A DNA stretch of 64,000 nt, taken from positions 193,353 to 257,352 of the forward strand of contig NW_020194620.1 in the NCBI RefSeq assembly GCF_002865645.1, given 5' to 3'. This DNA is from Hyaloscypha bicolor E. Lineage: Eukaryota > Ascomycota > Leotiomycetes > Helotiales > Hyaloscyphaceae. Under the pieces are notes generated by a model. That model made no database searches and was not told where the DNA came from. It worked only from the letters and a program-made list of their open reading frames with translations. The translations under genes were made by a program, and so were the position numbers. Positions 45,193 through 56,672 of this stretch are shown in pieces; the first letter of the stretch is position 1; each line of letters begins with the position of its first letter.

Positions 45193-48100
45193 ATGGACAT
45201 TCCACAGAGTGAAGACGAGGCACGGGCTCATATTGCCCAGATTCGAGCTGCTAAAAGTTCGGACGATGAGACGAGCGATACCTCCGATCTTGAAAACGCT
45301 CTCGTCATGTAAGACACACCCGCAGAGACAGTCTGCAAATTGTATCATCGCTGATTGCATTCCGCAGCCTGGCAGAGCAGCTTTACCACAAATCTACTCA
45401 TTTTCTCCTGGAGCTTATCCAGAATGCTGACGATAATAATTATGCATCCTCGAATCCAACGCTTAATATCACCCTCGCCGGGCGTACATTGCGAATCGAC
45501 GCAAATGAGGTTGGCTTTACCAGACGTAATGCCGAGGCCATCTGTAGGATTGGTCGAAGTACAAAAGCAGGCCTCGATAAATCAGCAGGATATATTGGCG
45601 AAAAAGGCATTGGCTTCAAATCAGTCTTCAAGATCGCCGATATTGTTTGGATCCACTCGGGGCACTACTCCTTCATGTTCGATAAGAATTCCAAGCTGGG
45701 TATGATTACACCGGTTTGGACTGTGTTCCCATGTCCGCCAAAGGCTGCTTTCACGTCAATGTGCCTGCAGCTGACGGACGATTGCAATTTAAGCGAGCTC
45801 CGAGCCGAAATCAAATCGTTAGACACCAGGCTTCTCATCTTCCTCCGCAAATTACGAGAAATCAACATAGTCGTTCATGAGGAGACTTTCCCCACGTGGG
45901 AAACAAAGTTGAAGTGCGAAGAGGTCGGAACAACAAATGGCGAGGAACTGATCAAGCTTCACCAGGATGAAGAGTCTCGATTGTACAAGATCATCCGTCA
46001 TGCCATCTCAGGACTTCCACAGGAAATAAAACGTCCTGGTTGCCATACCTCCCAAATTGTCCTTGCCTTCCCTCTCGTCGACTTCGATGGGCCCTCGATG
46101 GTGTCGCAGAACGTGTATGCTTTTTTGCCCATACGTGATTATGGCTTCAAAGTGAGTAACTTCATAACCGCTAAAAGATTCCCAGCTAAGCATTCTAGTT
46201 CTTGATTCAAGCAGACTTCCTTCTGAGTGCAAGCCGCGAAGAAATCGACTGCTCTTCGCCGTGGAACCAGGCATTACTAGAGAACATTCCCCAGGCATTC
46301 CGCCTAGCTGTTGACGAATTCAACTCCGGAGACCTCAGATACTCCTGGGTAAAGTTTCTTCAAAATAGGTCGCCATGTTCGGACTTTTTCTCCCCCCTCG
46401 AAGGCGCAATCGTTGAAGAGTTGTCTACCTCGCCAATCCTAGAGTCTCAAAGTGGCGCGCTCATGATCCCGTCCAATTTAAGAACGGTCCCGGTCTCGAT
46501 GCTTGGAGATGATGAGCGGCCATTCCTCCCAAGCGATCTGTCCTTGTCCAAGTACATCTCACCGAAGTATCCCCTCGAAACACACAGGGCCGAGCTCGCG
46601 TTTCTGGGGGTAAAAGATGTTACCCCGGAAGAGTGTGTTGACGACCTGAAGGTGTTCATAACATCCTATCCAGAAAAGTTCCACAGTATGCCTCAAACTT
46701 GGCACTCGGGCCTCTGTAAATTACTTTCTCAGTTTTCAGAGGGTACAGCCGCCGTCAAGAACAAGGTGTCTTGTTTAGAACTCATTCCCCTCATCGGCGG
46801 TCAATGGATATCATCCTCGCATCAAGACTTGTACTTCTCCGACGAGAAAAAGAAAGACGTCCAGATTCCGAACGGCTTGGAAATGAAGGAGATCGACTTT
46901 GTAGCAGCGTCTGATCTTTCAAGACGGAATCTTTACATGCTACTAGGGGCTCGAATGTGGACGAACGAAAAGGTTTGCCAAGCCATCACTTCGACTCATG
47001 CATCTCGTTCATTTCGCCCCCAAAATCTTCCTCCCAAGGATCTGATTTCCCATATTATGTTCTTGTTTCATGCAAATTGGACAAGGGTTAAACCTAAGAG
47101 TCTATGGCTTGTAACGGAGTCCGGTACAGCGAAGGCTAGTTTCGATGCATACATAGACTCCGATAAGTCTTTTTCTGCTTCTATACTATTCGGAAAAGAC
47201 AGGAATTTATTTCCCTTCATACACAGTGACTACTTGGCAGTTCCTCCTAACACGCAGCCCAAACTGAGGGCATGGATGGTGGCGAACCTTGGCGTGGCAG
47301 ATATTCCGCGAATGGTGTCATACAATGACTCGGAGCCGGAGTTGAGTGAGGACTTTCAATTTCTTCTCAGTCATGCGGATTATTTACCCGTCCTATTACT
47401 GCTGAGGGATAATTGGGATCATTACGCCAAATGGATAAGCGAAGAAAAGAAATCTGCCAGAGAATGCGCGCGGCAGGTGAAAGAAGCAATTGGCAACCTT
47501 TCGGTGTCCTGCAAAGGTGGCATATCTGCGATGCTGAAAAAAACCCTTCTACCGACGCCTAACATGGAGGCCTCAAGCTTGGTATCCATGTCATTTCTTG
47601 AAATTCCAGAGCCGGAGCATCCTCAATGGAGACAGCTCCGTCATTTTGGCGTTCTTGTCACCCCCGGTATTGGCCCATTTATCAAGTACCTAGAGATCTT
47701 GAAAGAGTCCGGGGGTACGTCGAAGGAGGCATCTGAGCTTTACAAGCAGTTGCACACTCAATGCAACTTGGATCCAACACTTATACCGTAAGTCAAAATC
47801 ATCTATCGGGGACAAATGCCCGACATTAACAAATAATAGGGCTTGTAAGAGCGCCTTTGAATCAGATGCACTGGTATTTACACCAAAGTCTGCGAGATGG
47901 ACCGGAAAAGAATGGCATGGTCTTGAAAGCTGTGTTTGGGACGGACCGACCTGTTTAAGGAAAATAGCCTGCCTTTCGCGATTCTATCCGGAGCATTATT
48001 CTTTCTTTAGCATAACGCTAGGTCTGGGCAACGCGGATTGGACCACCCTGGCAGGTGAGGCTCAAATGATCGAACCCTGTGATCCCCTCAAGTACATTTC

Positions 48101-51100
48101 GGCCATTTTTGAGTTGATAAGTGAATACTTCCCAGCATCGGAGAAATCAAAGGCTACCAAAGCAAGGACGAAAATGATTGCGGCTCTTACAAGGTCAACT
48201 ATTGTTCCAGTTGACGAAGGAAAGTCTGGAAGCACATTCGACTATCTAAGTACTTCTCAAACGGACGCAACGTGGCTCATTGCTGACAGACCACACCTGA
48301 AACATGCATTTCGCGGTCACATTCCCCTGCTTGCCCTCGACGAAGAATCGATAGCGAAGATTGGTCCTCTTATGATGGCTCTCGGCTGGAATAGGAGATT
48401 ACTTTCCCGCCTTGCCCATGGAGTCCCAGATGCTGGAAGCGATGCGCAGCTAAATGACGACTATACGAGAGTCATTCACACTAGGGCTAGGTTCATTGCA
48501 AGGTAAGTACCATCCAATCCGCTCTAAGATAGTACAAGTTATCTTTAATCTCCCCCATCGACCTTTCATGCTCACAGGGTAGTACAGATTGTTGAAACCG
48601 AAGCTTGCAAATAGGAAGGCCATCATCGAGCAGCTATGCAACGCAAAAGTGTTTGTCGTAAGAAGAATCACTTTGAGATGGGCGGTCAAAGTGTCCGGTA
48701 GAGGAGAGGTTGTAGGGCGAGCCGATTCTGGGCGAGTAAAAATCGCTGTGGTGGGCAAATGTCTGGAAATATTCCTTCGCAAAAGTGATTCTGATATTTC
48801 TCGTCCGCCTCTCGAGCTGCTGGAGGAAATGACCAACTTCTGCCAACTGCTTGATGCCGCCAATGTTGCCATCCTTCATGGCGTGATGACTGTAACCAAC
48901 GCTAGTGATATGGATGCCATATTCGGGAGGCGGGGCTTGCAGAAAGATGCACCAGAATTCACATCCCTACTAGATTCGAAGAAGCTAAACCCAGACTTTT
49001 GGTCATCAATGGGGAACGGAAATTATGGAGACGATGATTACTTGCGAGATCGTGACGCAACTTTCGATGCAGTGTCAACCTTCATGGCTCGCTTCACCGC
49101 ACTGAACCGGTGGGACAACACCAAGGCACGACCATGGTCATCAATCAAAATGGATTCAGTGCTTTCCCACTTATGCAGACTTGAGAATGTCGATCCATAC
49201 ACACTGCTGCCACGAACGGTAATCTCGCCCTGGGACAATAGATTACGACAAGCAGGTGCTTATCTCGACGACCCAACCTCAATCAGCTTCATCACTGGTA
49301 CCGAAAGCTTTGGGAAAACATCTCGCCTTCGGCCTACTCAAGCCTTTCCGGCTCTTGTCAAAATTGATAGAGCTAAACACACCGTAATTGAAATGCTGCC
49401 AGCTTCGACGGTAGATGTCGCTAGAGATGTGATGCTAGCTGGCGAGCTCTACGTTTGTCCACTCTTCACGACACTGCCTTGCCGACAGACTGCTAACAAG
49501 TGGGACAGGTCTCCAAGTTGCTCGAGAACGAGTTGGGTGAGGTGTACAGCCCCGTTCTGCACTGGACCAGCTCACTTCGGCAAAAAGCTGGACTAAGCCC
49601 ATTCACGGGGGATGAGAATGAGGCATCGACTTTCACGATTAAGGACCAAGACGCCGCGCATGCCTTTGCTCATATGCTGACGAGAAAGGGCCACCCCATA
49701 CCCGACAAAAGCATCGGGGCCCCAGTGTTCCACATCGAAGTTGTCACCACTGAAGGAGGCCATATGTCCAGGTTTGCACTTGAGCCGTCCCAGGTTCAGA
49801 AGGTGAGTTTGCGTCGCTACTTGCGACTTCATTATTGTTTTCCGCCTTCTAACAATCTTGAGTGCCTCGCTTTTGCTAACATTTATTCAGGCCTGGAAGT
49901 GCCACCAGACTCGAAAAGTCAATGGCACACTCGTTACGTTTGGCGAGGTGTTCGTACTCATTCGTATAGTAGATGTTCGCGAATACCCTCAGGTAGCCCT
50001 CTATGTTGATCCGTGGCAAATGCACGCCGCCGGAGAATTGCAACTGACATCAGCATCTCGCTTCTCGGCAGCGTTCCAAAGCGCTCCTCCCTCCTCTGTA
50101 TTGTGGGACATGACGTTTGAAAAAGGCCGGCCGTCAAGAAAGAGGAAGAGGTCCGACACGGAGACGGTCACGGACGACACTCCTGTAATTCCACCGTCCG
50201 AACGACTGTATACCTACACAGCTTTGAAGCTTCAGCAGATCAGACTCTTGGAACTGCTTCCCGGAGAGGACGACGACGCAATCGAAGGACTTGTTCAGCA
50301 CGTATCTCTATCCGAGAACCACAAATTCAGCGCCATTTCCTATGCATGGGGGCCTCCTCTCAAACCGTTCCACATTCAGACAGAAGAAGGCAAAATACCA
50401 CTGACTTCATCGCTCCATGCCGCTCTAAAGAGACTTCGAACTAGAACTGAGTCCGTTATCTTGTGGGCCGATGCCATCTGTATAGATCAAGCTAACGTCC
50501 ACGAGAAAGTGACTCAAATTCGACTGTTGCCAAAGATATTTCAATCCGCCAGATTGGTTTTTGCGTGGATCGGGAATGAAGAGGATGACAGCTACCAAGC
50601 TTTGCAGACACTACTTCAGATACGAACAAATCAAGTCAAACCAGATGTTTGGCCGAAAGGCTTGCCTCGTGTCCCACTGACATGGCAATACCCGGGCATC
50701 CCCCCAGTGAAGAGTGACGTGTGGAAGCACATTGCCGTGCTATTTCAACGTGAATGGTTTCGGCGGGCTTGGATCGTTCAAGAGGTTGTGCTAGCTTCTG
50801 AAGTAAGGATTGTATGTGGCTCTTGGGAGATCTCCTGGGACGACATCTTCTTCGCCGTCAAACTCTGTTTAGAATGGTCCAGCACGCTAGGAGTAGATGA
50901 TAATCGAGTCAGAGAAATGCTCTCCAGCCTGAAGCCATCGTACACCCTTGCCGAGACCCGGGCAGCGTTCCAGCAGATGAATCTGGCTCCTCGTTTTAAC
51001 TTAATGGCACTCCTGGATGAGTTTGCGCATACTCAGTCGACAAAAGAGTGTGACAAGCTCTTTGCGCTTCTCGGCATCTCTTTTGGTGCCGAAACCGCAG

Positions 51101-51963
51101 CCTTTGATCCCGACTATTCCTCATCGATTCAGACAATCGTCCGTCGCTACGCCGCAGAGTTCATCGACAGGGGTCACGCGATGGATCTCTTACATAGAAG
51201 TGGTAGATCCAAGTCCTACTCCTTCTCCTCATGGATTCCGAATTGGACTTCGAACGAGCCATCCAGGACCATTTAAACATGGAGAGGCGCTCATGGAATA
51301 TTTTCAGCCGGTGGACCCTCTTTAGCATTTCCTAGACTAGCTCCACTTAACTCTAGCCAGCTTGAAGTCACTGGAGCCATGATAGACACGGTTGTCAGAA
51401 CTGGATGGAAAACCACAGCAACTTCCGACCTGATAACAGTCATCAATAGTCTAAATGACCTCGTCCAAGGGATAAAACGCTATCCTACCGGCGAAAGCCA
51501 GCGCGATCTCTTGCTTAAGATCCCGATTGGCAACGCGATCAAACCCTGTGACGATGAGATTGGATCGTTCCAAACTGCAGAGGACGGTGACCAGTACGTC
51601 GATTTCCAATGGAATGAGGCGGGCAATGGCATTCAATCCTTGGAAGATATGCTCCAATTCTTCAAGCAGAACCGAGAAAAGCGCGAAATAACCTGGAAAT
51701 ACTGGCTTACAGCGGCTACATTTTTGAAAAGACTCTCTCATGGTAGATTTTTTAGTACCAGGCGCGGCTACATCGGAGTGGGTCCACCGCTAACAAAGAG
51801 TGGTGATCAGATATTCGTCTTCGGCGGAGCAGTAGTGCCATTCGTGCTGGATAAAAAGGTCAGCACCTACAGTCTTGTTGGGGAATGCTATGTGCATGGC
51901 ATTATGTATGGGGAGTCGAGCAAGTTTTCGGGAATTCGGCAAGAGGTGTTACTTTTGGAATAG
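45193..51963 (+). CDS. sacsin/NO VEIN-type GHKL ATPase - DUF3883-like - HET domain fusion, with one internal TAA
   Basis: Exons 45193-45308, 45368-46151, 46199-47787, 47840-48502, 48588-49452, 49509-49802 and 49891-51276 (first stop) give 1898 residues with all introns GT-AG. The N-terminus is a GHKL ATPase of the sacsin/NO VEIN kind: N box LLELIQNADDN (about 50), DANEVGF (about 82) and lid loop IGEKGIGFKSVF (about 115). A long helical middle follows. FHIEVVTTEGG (about 1413) resembles DUF3883, with Val where Lys is usual. A basic RKRKR patch (about 1520) could be nuclear. The HET domain starts about 1542, with AISYAWGPP, LWADAICIDQAN and WFRRAWIVQEVVLA. After TAA 51274-51276 the frame remains open for 228 more codons of HET C-terminal sequence to a stop ending at 51963. 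It may be a nonsense allele or simply shorter. Confidence 0.85.
51274..51276 (+). other. in-frame TAA inside the HET region
   Basis: The frame before reads WIPNWTSNEPSRTI and, after the TAA, TWRGAHGIFSAGGPSLAFPR, which fits the HET C-terminal pattern. A single base change (from TCA or CAA) would explain it. No GT-AG intron spans it. Confidence 0.85.
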
Positions 51964-53020
51964 ATTGTGGCGTACCGGGATTTCTGCTTAAAGACTTGCC
52001 ATGATTTGACAGGCGCATTATCAGGAGCCTTGCGCTTAACTTGTTTCGAATTAACATACTGATCACACATTCTTGTGAACGTCGGGGTCGCCCCGCGGTG
52101 AGGAATTAAATCAATTGTGGTTTGCCTTAATTCGATATCGCGGCGTGATGAAATAGCCAAGTAAGAACAAGTTAATACCCTCATGTTTGCTCAAGATGGA
52201 TCACGCTAGGTGCCCAGGCTGCCCAGTCTCCTCTCACCCTCTGCTTGGGAAAAAGCGGCCACTGCCGACGTCTGCAGCCGTTTAGTGACGTGGCCAATGG
52301 GAGATTGATTGTCGGATCGACGGGATTTTGCTACGGTACGAGGTCTAGCTCCGTTTTGGGTGAGGCGGGCGAAAGTGGAATTCGCAACCTTCAAAGTAAG
52401 GAAACGCAGAGGGTAAGGCGACACGAAGGCGAACTTACCCGAAAACGAAACACCCCAGAAAACAGAGCTACAAGCCTCAAGTTTGCGTGGTATTTCGTTC
52501 GGTGTCGATTAAGATATATGCACAAAGAGTCGATCCACAAGTAGTGGATTTCTTACGCATAAGATACTCGGACAGCATCTCGAAATGTTCGTGGAAGATC
52601 CGTGATATCTATATCACATTCCTTTTGATCTATAGTAATGTCCCGCAACAAGGATGTAACTGCACCAAAGCAGAAGGGCGCAAAGTAGAGCGAGAAATCA
52701 GTTACCGCGATTGGTCGGAGGAGAACACTGGATATAGAAGAAATACAATGGGCCAAGCGTTGAGCCTTTTTTGCACCCAAACGTATTGCGACGTTGGGGA
52801 GGAAATAATGGTGGATGGTAGGATGGCGGGACTGGTGGGATAACGCCTCCGCTTACATAAGTTAATCAAGCGTGCATGTTTGTCCTGTTTGATCGGGTCT
52901 CATCACCTGACTTGAGGACTGAGGCACTCCAAAATCATAAACCACGATCTCAATCAACGACCAACTTCAACCCTCAACACCACGATCAATACCTAACAAC
53001 TCTCCCTTATCCTGCTCACC
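51964..53020. other. intergenic
   Basis: Short frames on both strands at 51888-52840, none with a domain. The last 200 bases are the H2A.Z promoter and leader (CAAC/CT-rich). Confidence 0.4.
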
Positions 53021-53048
53021 ATGGCAAAAGGTCCCAAATATATCACAG
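53021..53048 (+). promoter_or_regulatory. short upstream ATG exon in the H2A.Z leader
   Basis: An ATG in strong context (CTCACCATGG) encodes MAKGPKYIT and runs into a GTAAGT donor at 53049. It may be a short upstream frame split by a leader intron. It could regulate H2A.Z translation or be an alternative first exon. Confidence 0.35.
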
Positions 53049-53501
53049 GTAAGTCACTTGTCATCAGAATGGAGTTGGCGTGAAAGTTGCCAGTACCACG
53101 GCAACCTCACGCCTCTCGACGCTGTCACCCTCTCTCATATATGTCGCTGCGTCTCCTCCACCTTTGGTCTTTGTTCACGTTTCTATGGTTTCCATCAATA
53201 TTTCCAACTTCCTCTATCTCATCCATCTTTCTGTTTCCCTTCGCACCGCATATTGGTGATGCTTTACCCCTTTCCCCTTCGCCCATCTGGCGCTCTTCCA
53301 CTGCTCGAGGCGCATCGCTCCTGCCTCGCTTAGCCGCCCCAATCAGGCATCGCTCGGAAAGAAGGCTGGTGCATATCTTCCCTTTCAACGCGCCGTCTCA
53401 CCAAACATCAACATCTTCGACCATTCATCGACAACAAACATCAACTTCGTACCGACAACCTCAAAACAACTCGCTCATCTTCCGAATAACAAACATCCGA
53501 C

Positions 53502-54364
53502 ATGGCTGGAGGCAAGGGAAAATCATCTGGCGGCAAGTCGTCTGGAGGCAAGGTCGGAGCCGATGGCGGAAAGAAGCAACAGAGCCACTCGAGCAAGGCT
53601 GGTCTCCAGGTTAGTATTGCGCGAAGCTGAAATACACCTCCTGGAAGTGTTCTTGGGTAGTTTTGGAGCATTTCGAGGTCTGCATCAATGTTGGAGGGTC
53701 CTCGAAGGTCACCCCGCCGAGTCGCGTCACACCGATAAACAAGAACGAGATGGCTGGGAAGCTTGAATTTGGGGGAAAACACGATGCGCCACATCCAAAA
53801 TCATCGAGAAATACTTGCAAAATTGCCATTCGAGGGCAACTGAGCTCGAATTTTGTAACGCGCCCCGAATCAACAATCCCTGACCGCAGATCGAACACCC
53901 CGCAGCAGACCTCGAATCCGACCTTTCTCTCCATTTTCCGAATCTGCGCGTCTCTAAGCTAGAGATATCTGCTAATACCCAATTTTCCAGTTCCCCTGCG
54001 GTCGTGTCAAGCGTTTCTTGAAGAACAACACCCAAAATAAGATGCGTGTTGGAGCCAAGGCTGCAGTTTATGTTACCGCCGTCCTCGAATACCTGACCGC
54101 TGAAGTCCTCGAGCTCGCAGGAGTGAGTCATCTCAATCCTCTACCTGATTTACGTCACGCTAACCTGCTCTCTAGAACGCCGCCAAGGATCTCAAAGTCA
54201 AGCGTATCACCCCTCGTCACCTGCAACTCGCCATCCGCGGAGACGAAGAACTCGACACGCTCATCCGCGCCACGATCGCCTTTGGTGGTGTCCTCCCGCA
54301 TATCAACCGTGCTCTGTTGTTGAAGGTCGAGCAGAAGAAGAAGAACAAGGCTCTCGAGGTTTAG
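53502..54364 (+). CDS. htz1: histone H2A.Z variant
   Basis: Exons 53502-53609, 53991-54122 and 54176-54364 give 142 residues. The N-tail starts [16 protein letters not shown] with acetylatable Lys; the core continues [16 protein letters not shown] and the end reads [12 protein letters not shown]. Marks of H2A.Z rather than H2A are the [11 protein letters not shown] loop, [20 protein letters not shown] and the acidic-patch region [19 protein letters not shown], with no SQE phosphorylation end. H2A.Z replaces H2A in nucleosomes near promoters through the SWR1 complex. The first intron is long (381 bases), the second short (53 bases). This is a single-copy housekeeping gene and the firmest call in the window. 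Confidence 0.97.
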
Positions 54365-55207
54365 ATTCGGTCTGCTTGATCTTTGGTCTAGGCATTTTCT
54401 TTCTATTGAGCCCTTGCGCTTTCGTAATGTGGGATGGATTGGTGGTGTATGGGGAACCGAACGGAAGGAATCTTTCTTTGCTTCTGCGTTTTTCTGCCAT
54501 TGCTATGGGGTCATGAGGAGACGAGTCTGAGGAAATGACATCTCGAGGAACTTCATGCTCCGAGACAGAGAAATGGTTATGGGTTGTACTACTACTACAA
54601 GTCAATGAAAGCTTCTTACATTAGGTGGTGTCTTTGGATGCATCAGCATGTGATTCACATAAGTTTCGAAATCCAAGATGAGACGAAACAAATCATCCTA
54701 TCGTGTGTTTCGCAACCTTGAAATTTCCGATGTTTTATTCACTTGATGTTCGAGTCAATATCTTTCTTTGTCTCTAATCGAGCTGAGTGGCTCCGACTCC
54801 AACACTCGCCCAATGCGACGACGCTGCAACAGAGCCTCAAAGACGCACAAAGAATTTCGTCCGTTGAATTGAACATGTCTTTCTTCGATGACAGTCGGCG
54901 CCGCATTGAGCAGATGGAAGAGCAATATAACGGTGGCCACTTCGTTGCAAATTCTTGAGCAATTACATGCTCGAATTCAGATTTCTTTGTTAGATCTCAA
55001 AGCAGCTCTTCGAGGGTACCATGTTCTATTTCTATTCTACTTTTACTTCATCCCACTGACCTACACGTCGTGCCTCGCCTTTTGTAATCAATCACGAATA
55101 TCAGGTCTACATATCAGCCGTTCCGTCCGAACACCAAACGCACCACCCAACCCATCTTTAATCCTTCTCTCACGCCGCATTCACCAGATTCGGCGTTGAA
55201 GGAGAAA
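54365..55207. other. intergenic
   Basis: 3' flank of H2A.Z and 5' flank of the next gene. A frame at 54743-54958 has no domain. Confidence 0.4.
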
Positions 55208-56557
55208 ATGCCCCGCAAAACCCCCTCTCTCTCATTCCTCCGGCCCCGCTCCCCCCTCCAAAACGACGAATCGCCCTCCTCACCAGCCTCTCCTCGAACA
55301 ACGCCACCTAGTTCTGCACCTTCATCGCCATCAACACCCTCCTCTTCCTCTTCCTCTTCCTCATCCGATCCACCCACCGCACCAGCAGCCTTACACCTCC
55401 GCACCCTCATCTCTCCTCCTCCCGCCGCTCGCTTAAACCCCAGAATTCAAGCTACAGCACCAAAACTCCCCTATCCCTGGATCTGGAAATGCCATCTTTG
55501 CAGTTCGGTCTACCGCCTCAGCGTGACTCGGCGCTGTCTAGAGGACGGGCACTTCTTCTGCAGTATCCCATCTCCTCCGCCCTCACCTCCACCCTCCACG
55601 TTTTCCTCCTCCTCCTCCTCTTCCTCTTCTTCCGACCGCCAATCCCAAGATGCTCTCGGCGCAGGATTTGGCGATCCCGTTGAGCAGCTGCTGCGGGCTA
55701 AGGAGAGGGAGAGGAAGGAGAGGAGGCGAGAGAGGAAGAAGAAGGCTGCTAAAGGGTGTAAAACCGAGTTTGACTATACGGGTTGGTCTGGCTATAATGA
55801 TTGGCGGAGGGAGGTGCGGGCGATCAGGTATGGAGAGTTCGGGAACTTGAACTTTGATGAGAGAGTGAGGAGTAAGAAGGATTGCTGGCGCGATTGCGAT
55901 TTTCCGTCTGAGTGTTTGAATGAGAGGGTCAGGGAGCGGGAGTCGAGGGTGCGGAGGGAGAAGATGAGGATTCTTGAGGAGGAGTGGGCGAAGGAACAAG
56001 CGCGTGTGCAAGATCTTATGGACGCCGACTTCTCGAGCTCATCTTCATCCAATGACGACGGAGATGTTGGGATGCATGGCGTGGATGAGGTTGACACTGC
56101 GCAGTTCTATGATACTGAGAAGTGTTCGGAGCACGAAAATGCGCATGGTGATGAGGCGGAAATGTGTGGCGTGGTTGCAGAGGAACCCGGAGAGGAAAAG
56201 CCAGGGGAGAATTTAGGGCCTTTGGGCACGGATTGTGATGGGCTTGGGGAAGAGAGCAAGGAGGCTGCGTATGCGAAGTGTAGACGCAAGTCTCTGGATG
56301 CGGCTGCTGAGGGTGATGTGGTGCCGAGTAGTCCGTTGAAGGAGTGTGCATTTGGGTTTGAAGACGTGGATTTGGGGTGTAGTGTTTGGGCTTCTGAAGT
56401 GGGGAAGGTAAAAGTTGAGGTGGACGTGCAGATGGCTGAGGTAGAACAGGAGACGCAGATGAGTCTGCTATCAAAGAAGTTGGGGCTGGGTGATGAGGAT
56501 GCGGAAGATGGCATGACTGTGCAACCTCATGGCGCTCAAAAATGGCGCTTTTGTTAA
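55208..56557 (+). CDS. low-complexity protein with a Cys/His motif, unknown function
   Basis: An intronless frame of 449 residues from MPRKTPSLSFLRPRSP. Ser/Pro-rich stretches (about 20-60 and 120-145) flank a conserved-looking block, PWIWKCHLCSSVYRLSVTRR and CLEDGHFFC, whose Cys and His residues could bind zinc. A very basic, coiled-coil-like Lys/Arg/Glu run (about 160-180) follows, then FDYTGWSGYNDWRREVRAI and a long acidic C-terminus. Similar hypothetical proteins occur in many ascomycetes, but I know no assigned role. The poly-Ser stretches are TCC/TCT microsatellites that may vary in length. The start is the ATG after a purine-rich leader. Confidence 0.7.
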   Translation: MPRKTPSLSFLRPRSPLQNDESPSSPASPRTTPPSSAPSSPSTPSSSSSSSSSDPPTAPAALHLRTLISPPPAARLNPRIQATAPKLPYPWIWKCHLCSSVYRLSVTRRCLEDGHFFCSIPSPPPSPPPSTFSSSSSSSSSSDRQSQDALGAGFGDPVEQLLRAKERERKERRRERKKKAAKGCKTEFDYTGWSGYNDWRREVRAIRYGEFGNLNFDERVRSKKDCWRDCDFPSECLNERVRERESRVRREKMRILEEEWAKEQARVQDLMDADFSSSSSSNDDGDVGMHGVDEVDTAQFYDTEKCSEHENAHGDEAEMCGVVAEEPGEEKPGENLGPLGTDCDGLGEESKEAAYAKCRRKSLDAAAEGDVVPSSPLKECAFGFEDVDLGCSVWASEVGKVKVEVDVQMAEVEQETQMSLLSKKLGLGDEDAEDGMTVQPHGAQKWRFC

Positions 56558-56672
56558 AAGGATGGTGAGTCGATGTTGGGTAGAATTGTGTGTCATTACT
56601 GTTTTGCCCCTCTTTTGACCCGTTCGACAACTCATTCCTGACTCGTGCGCGAGACCTTCCCCAATCCCAAAT

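Noticed and set aside
51888..52184. 98-codon minus-strand frame
   Set aside because: It overlaps the end of the HET gene on the other strand and has no recognisable motif.
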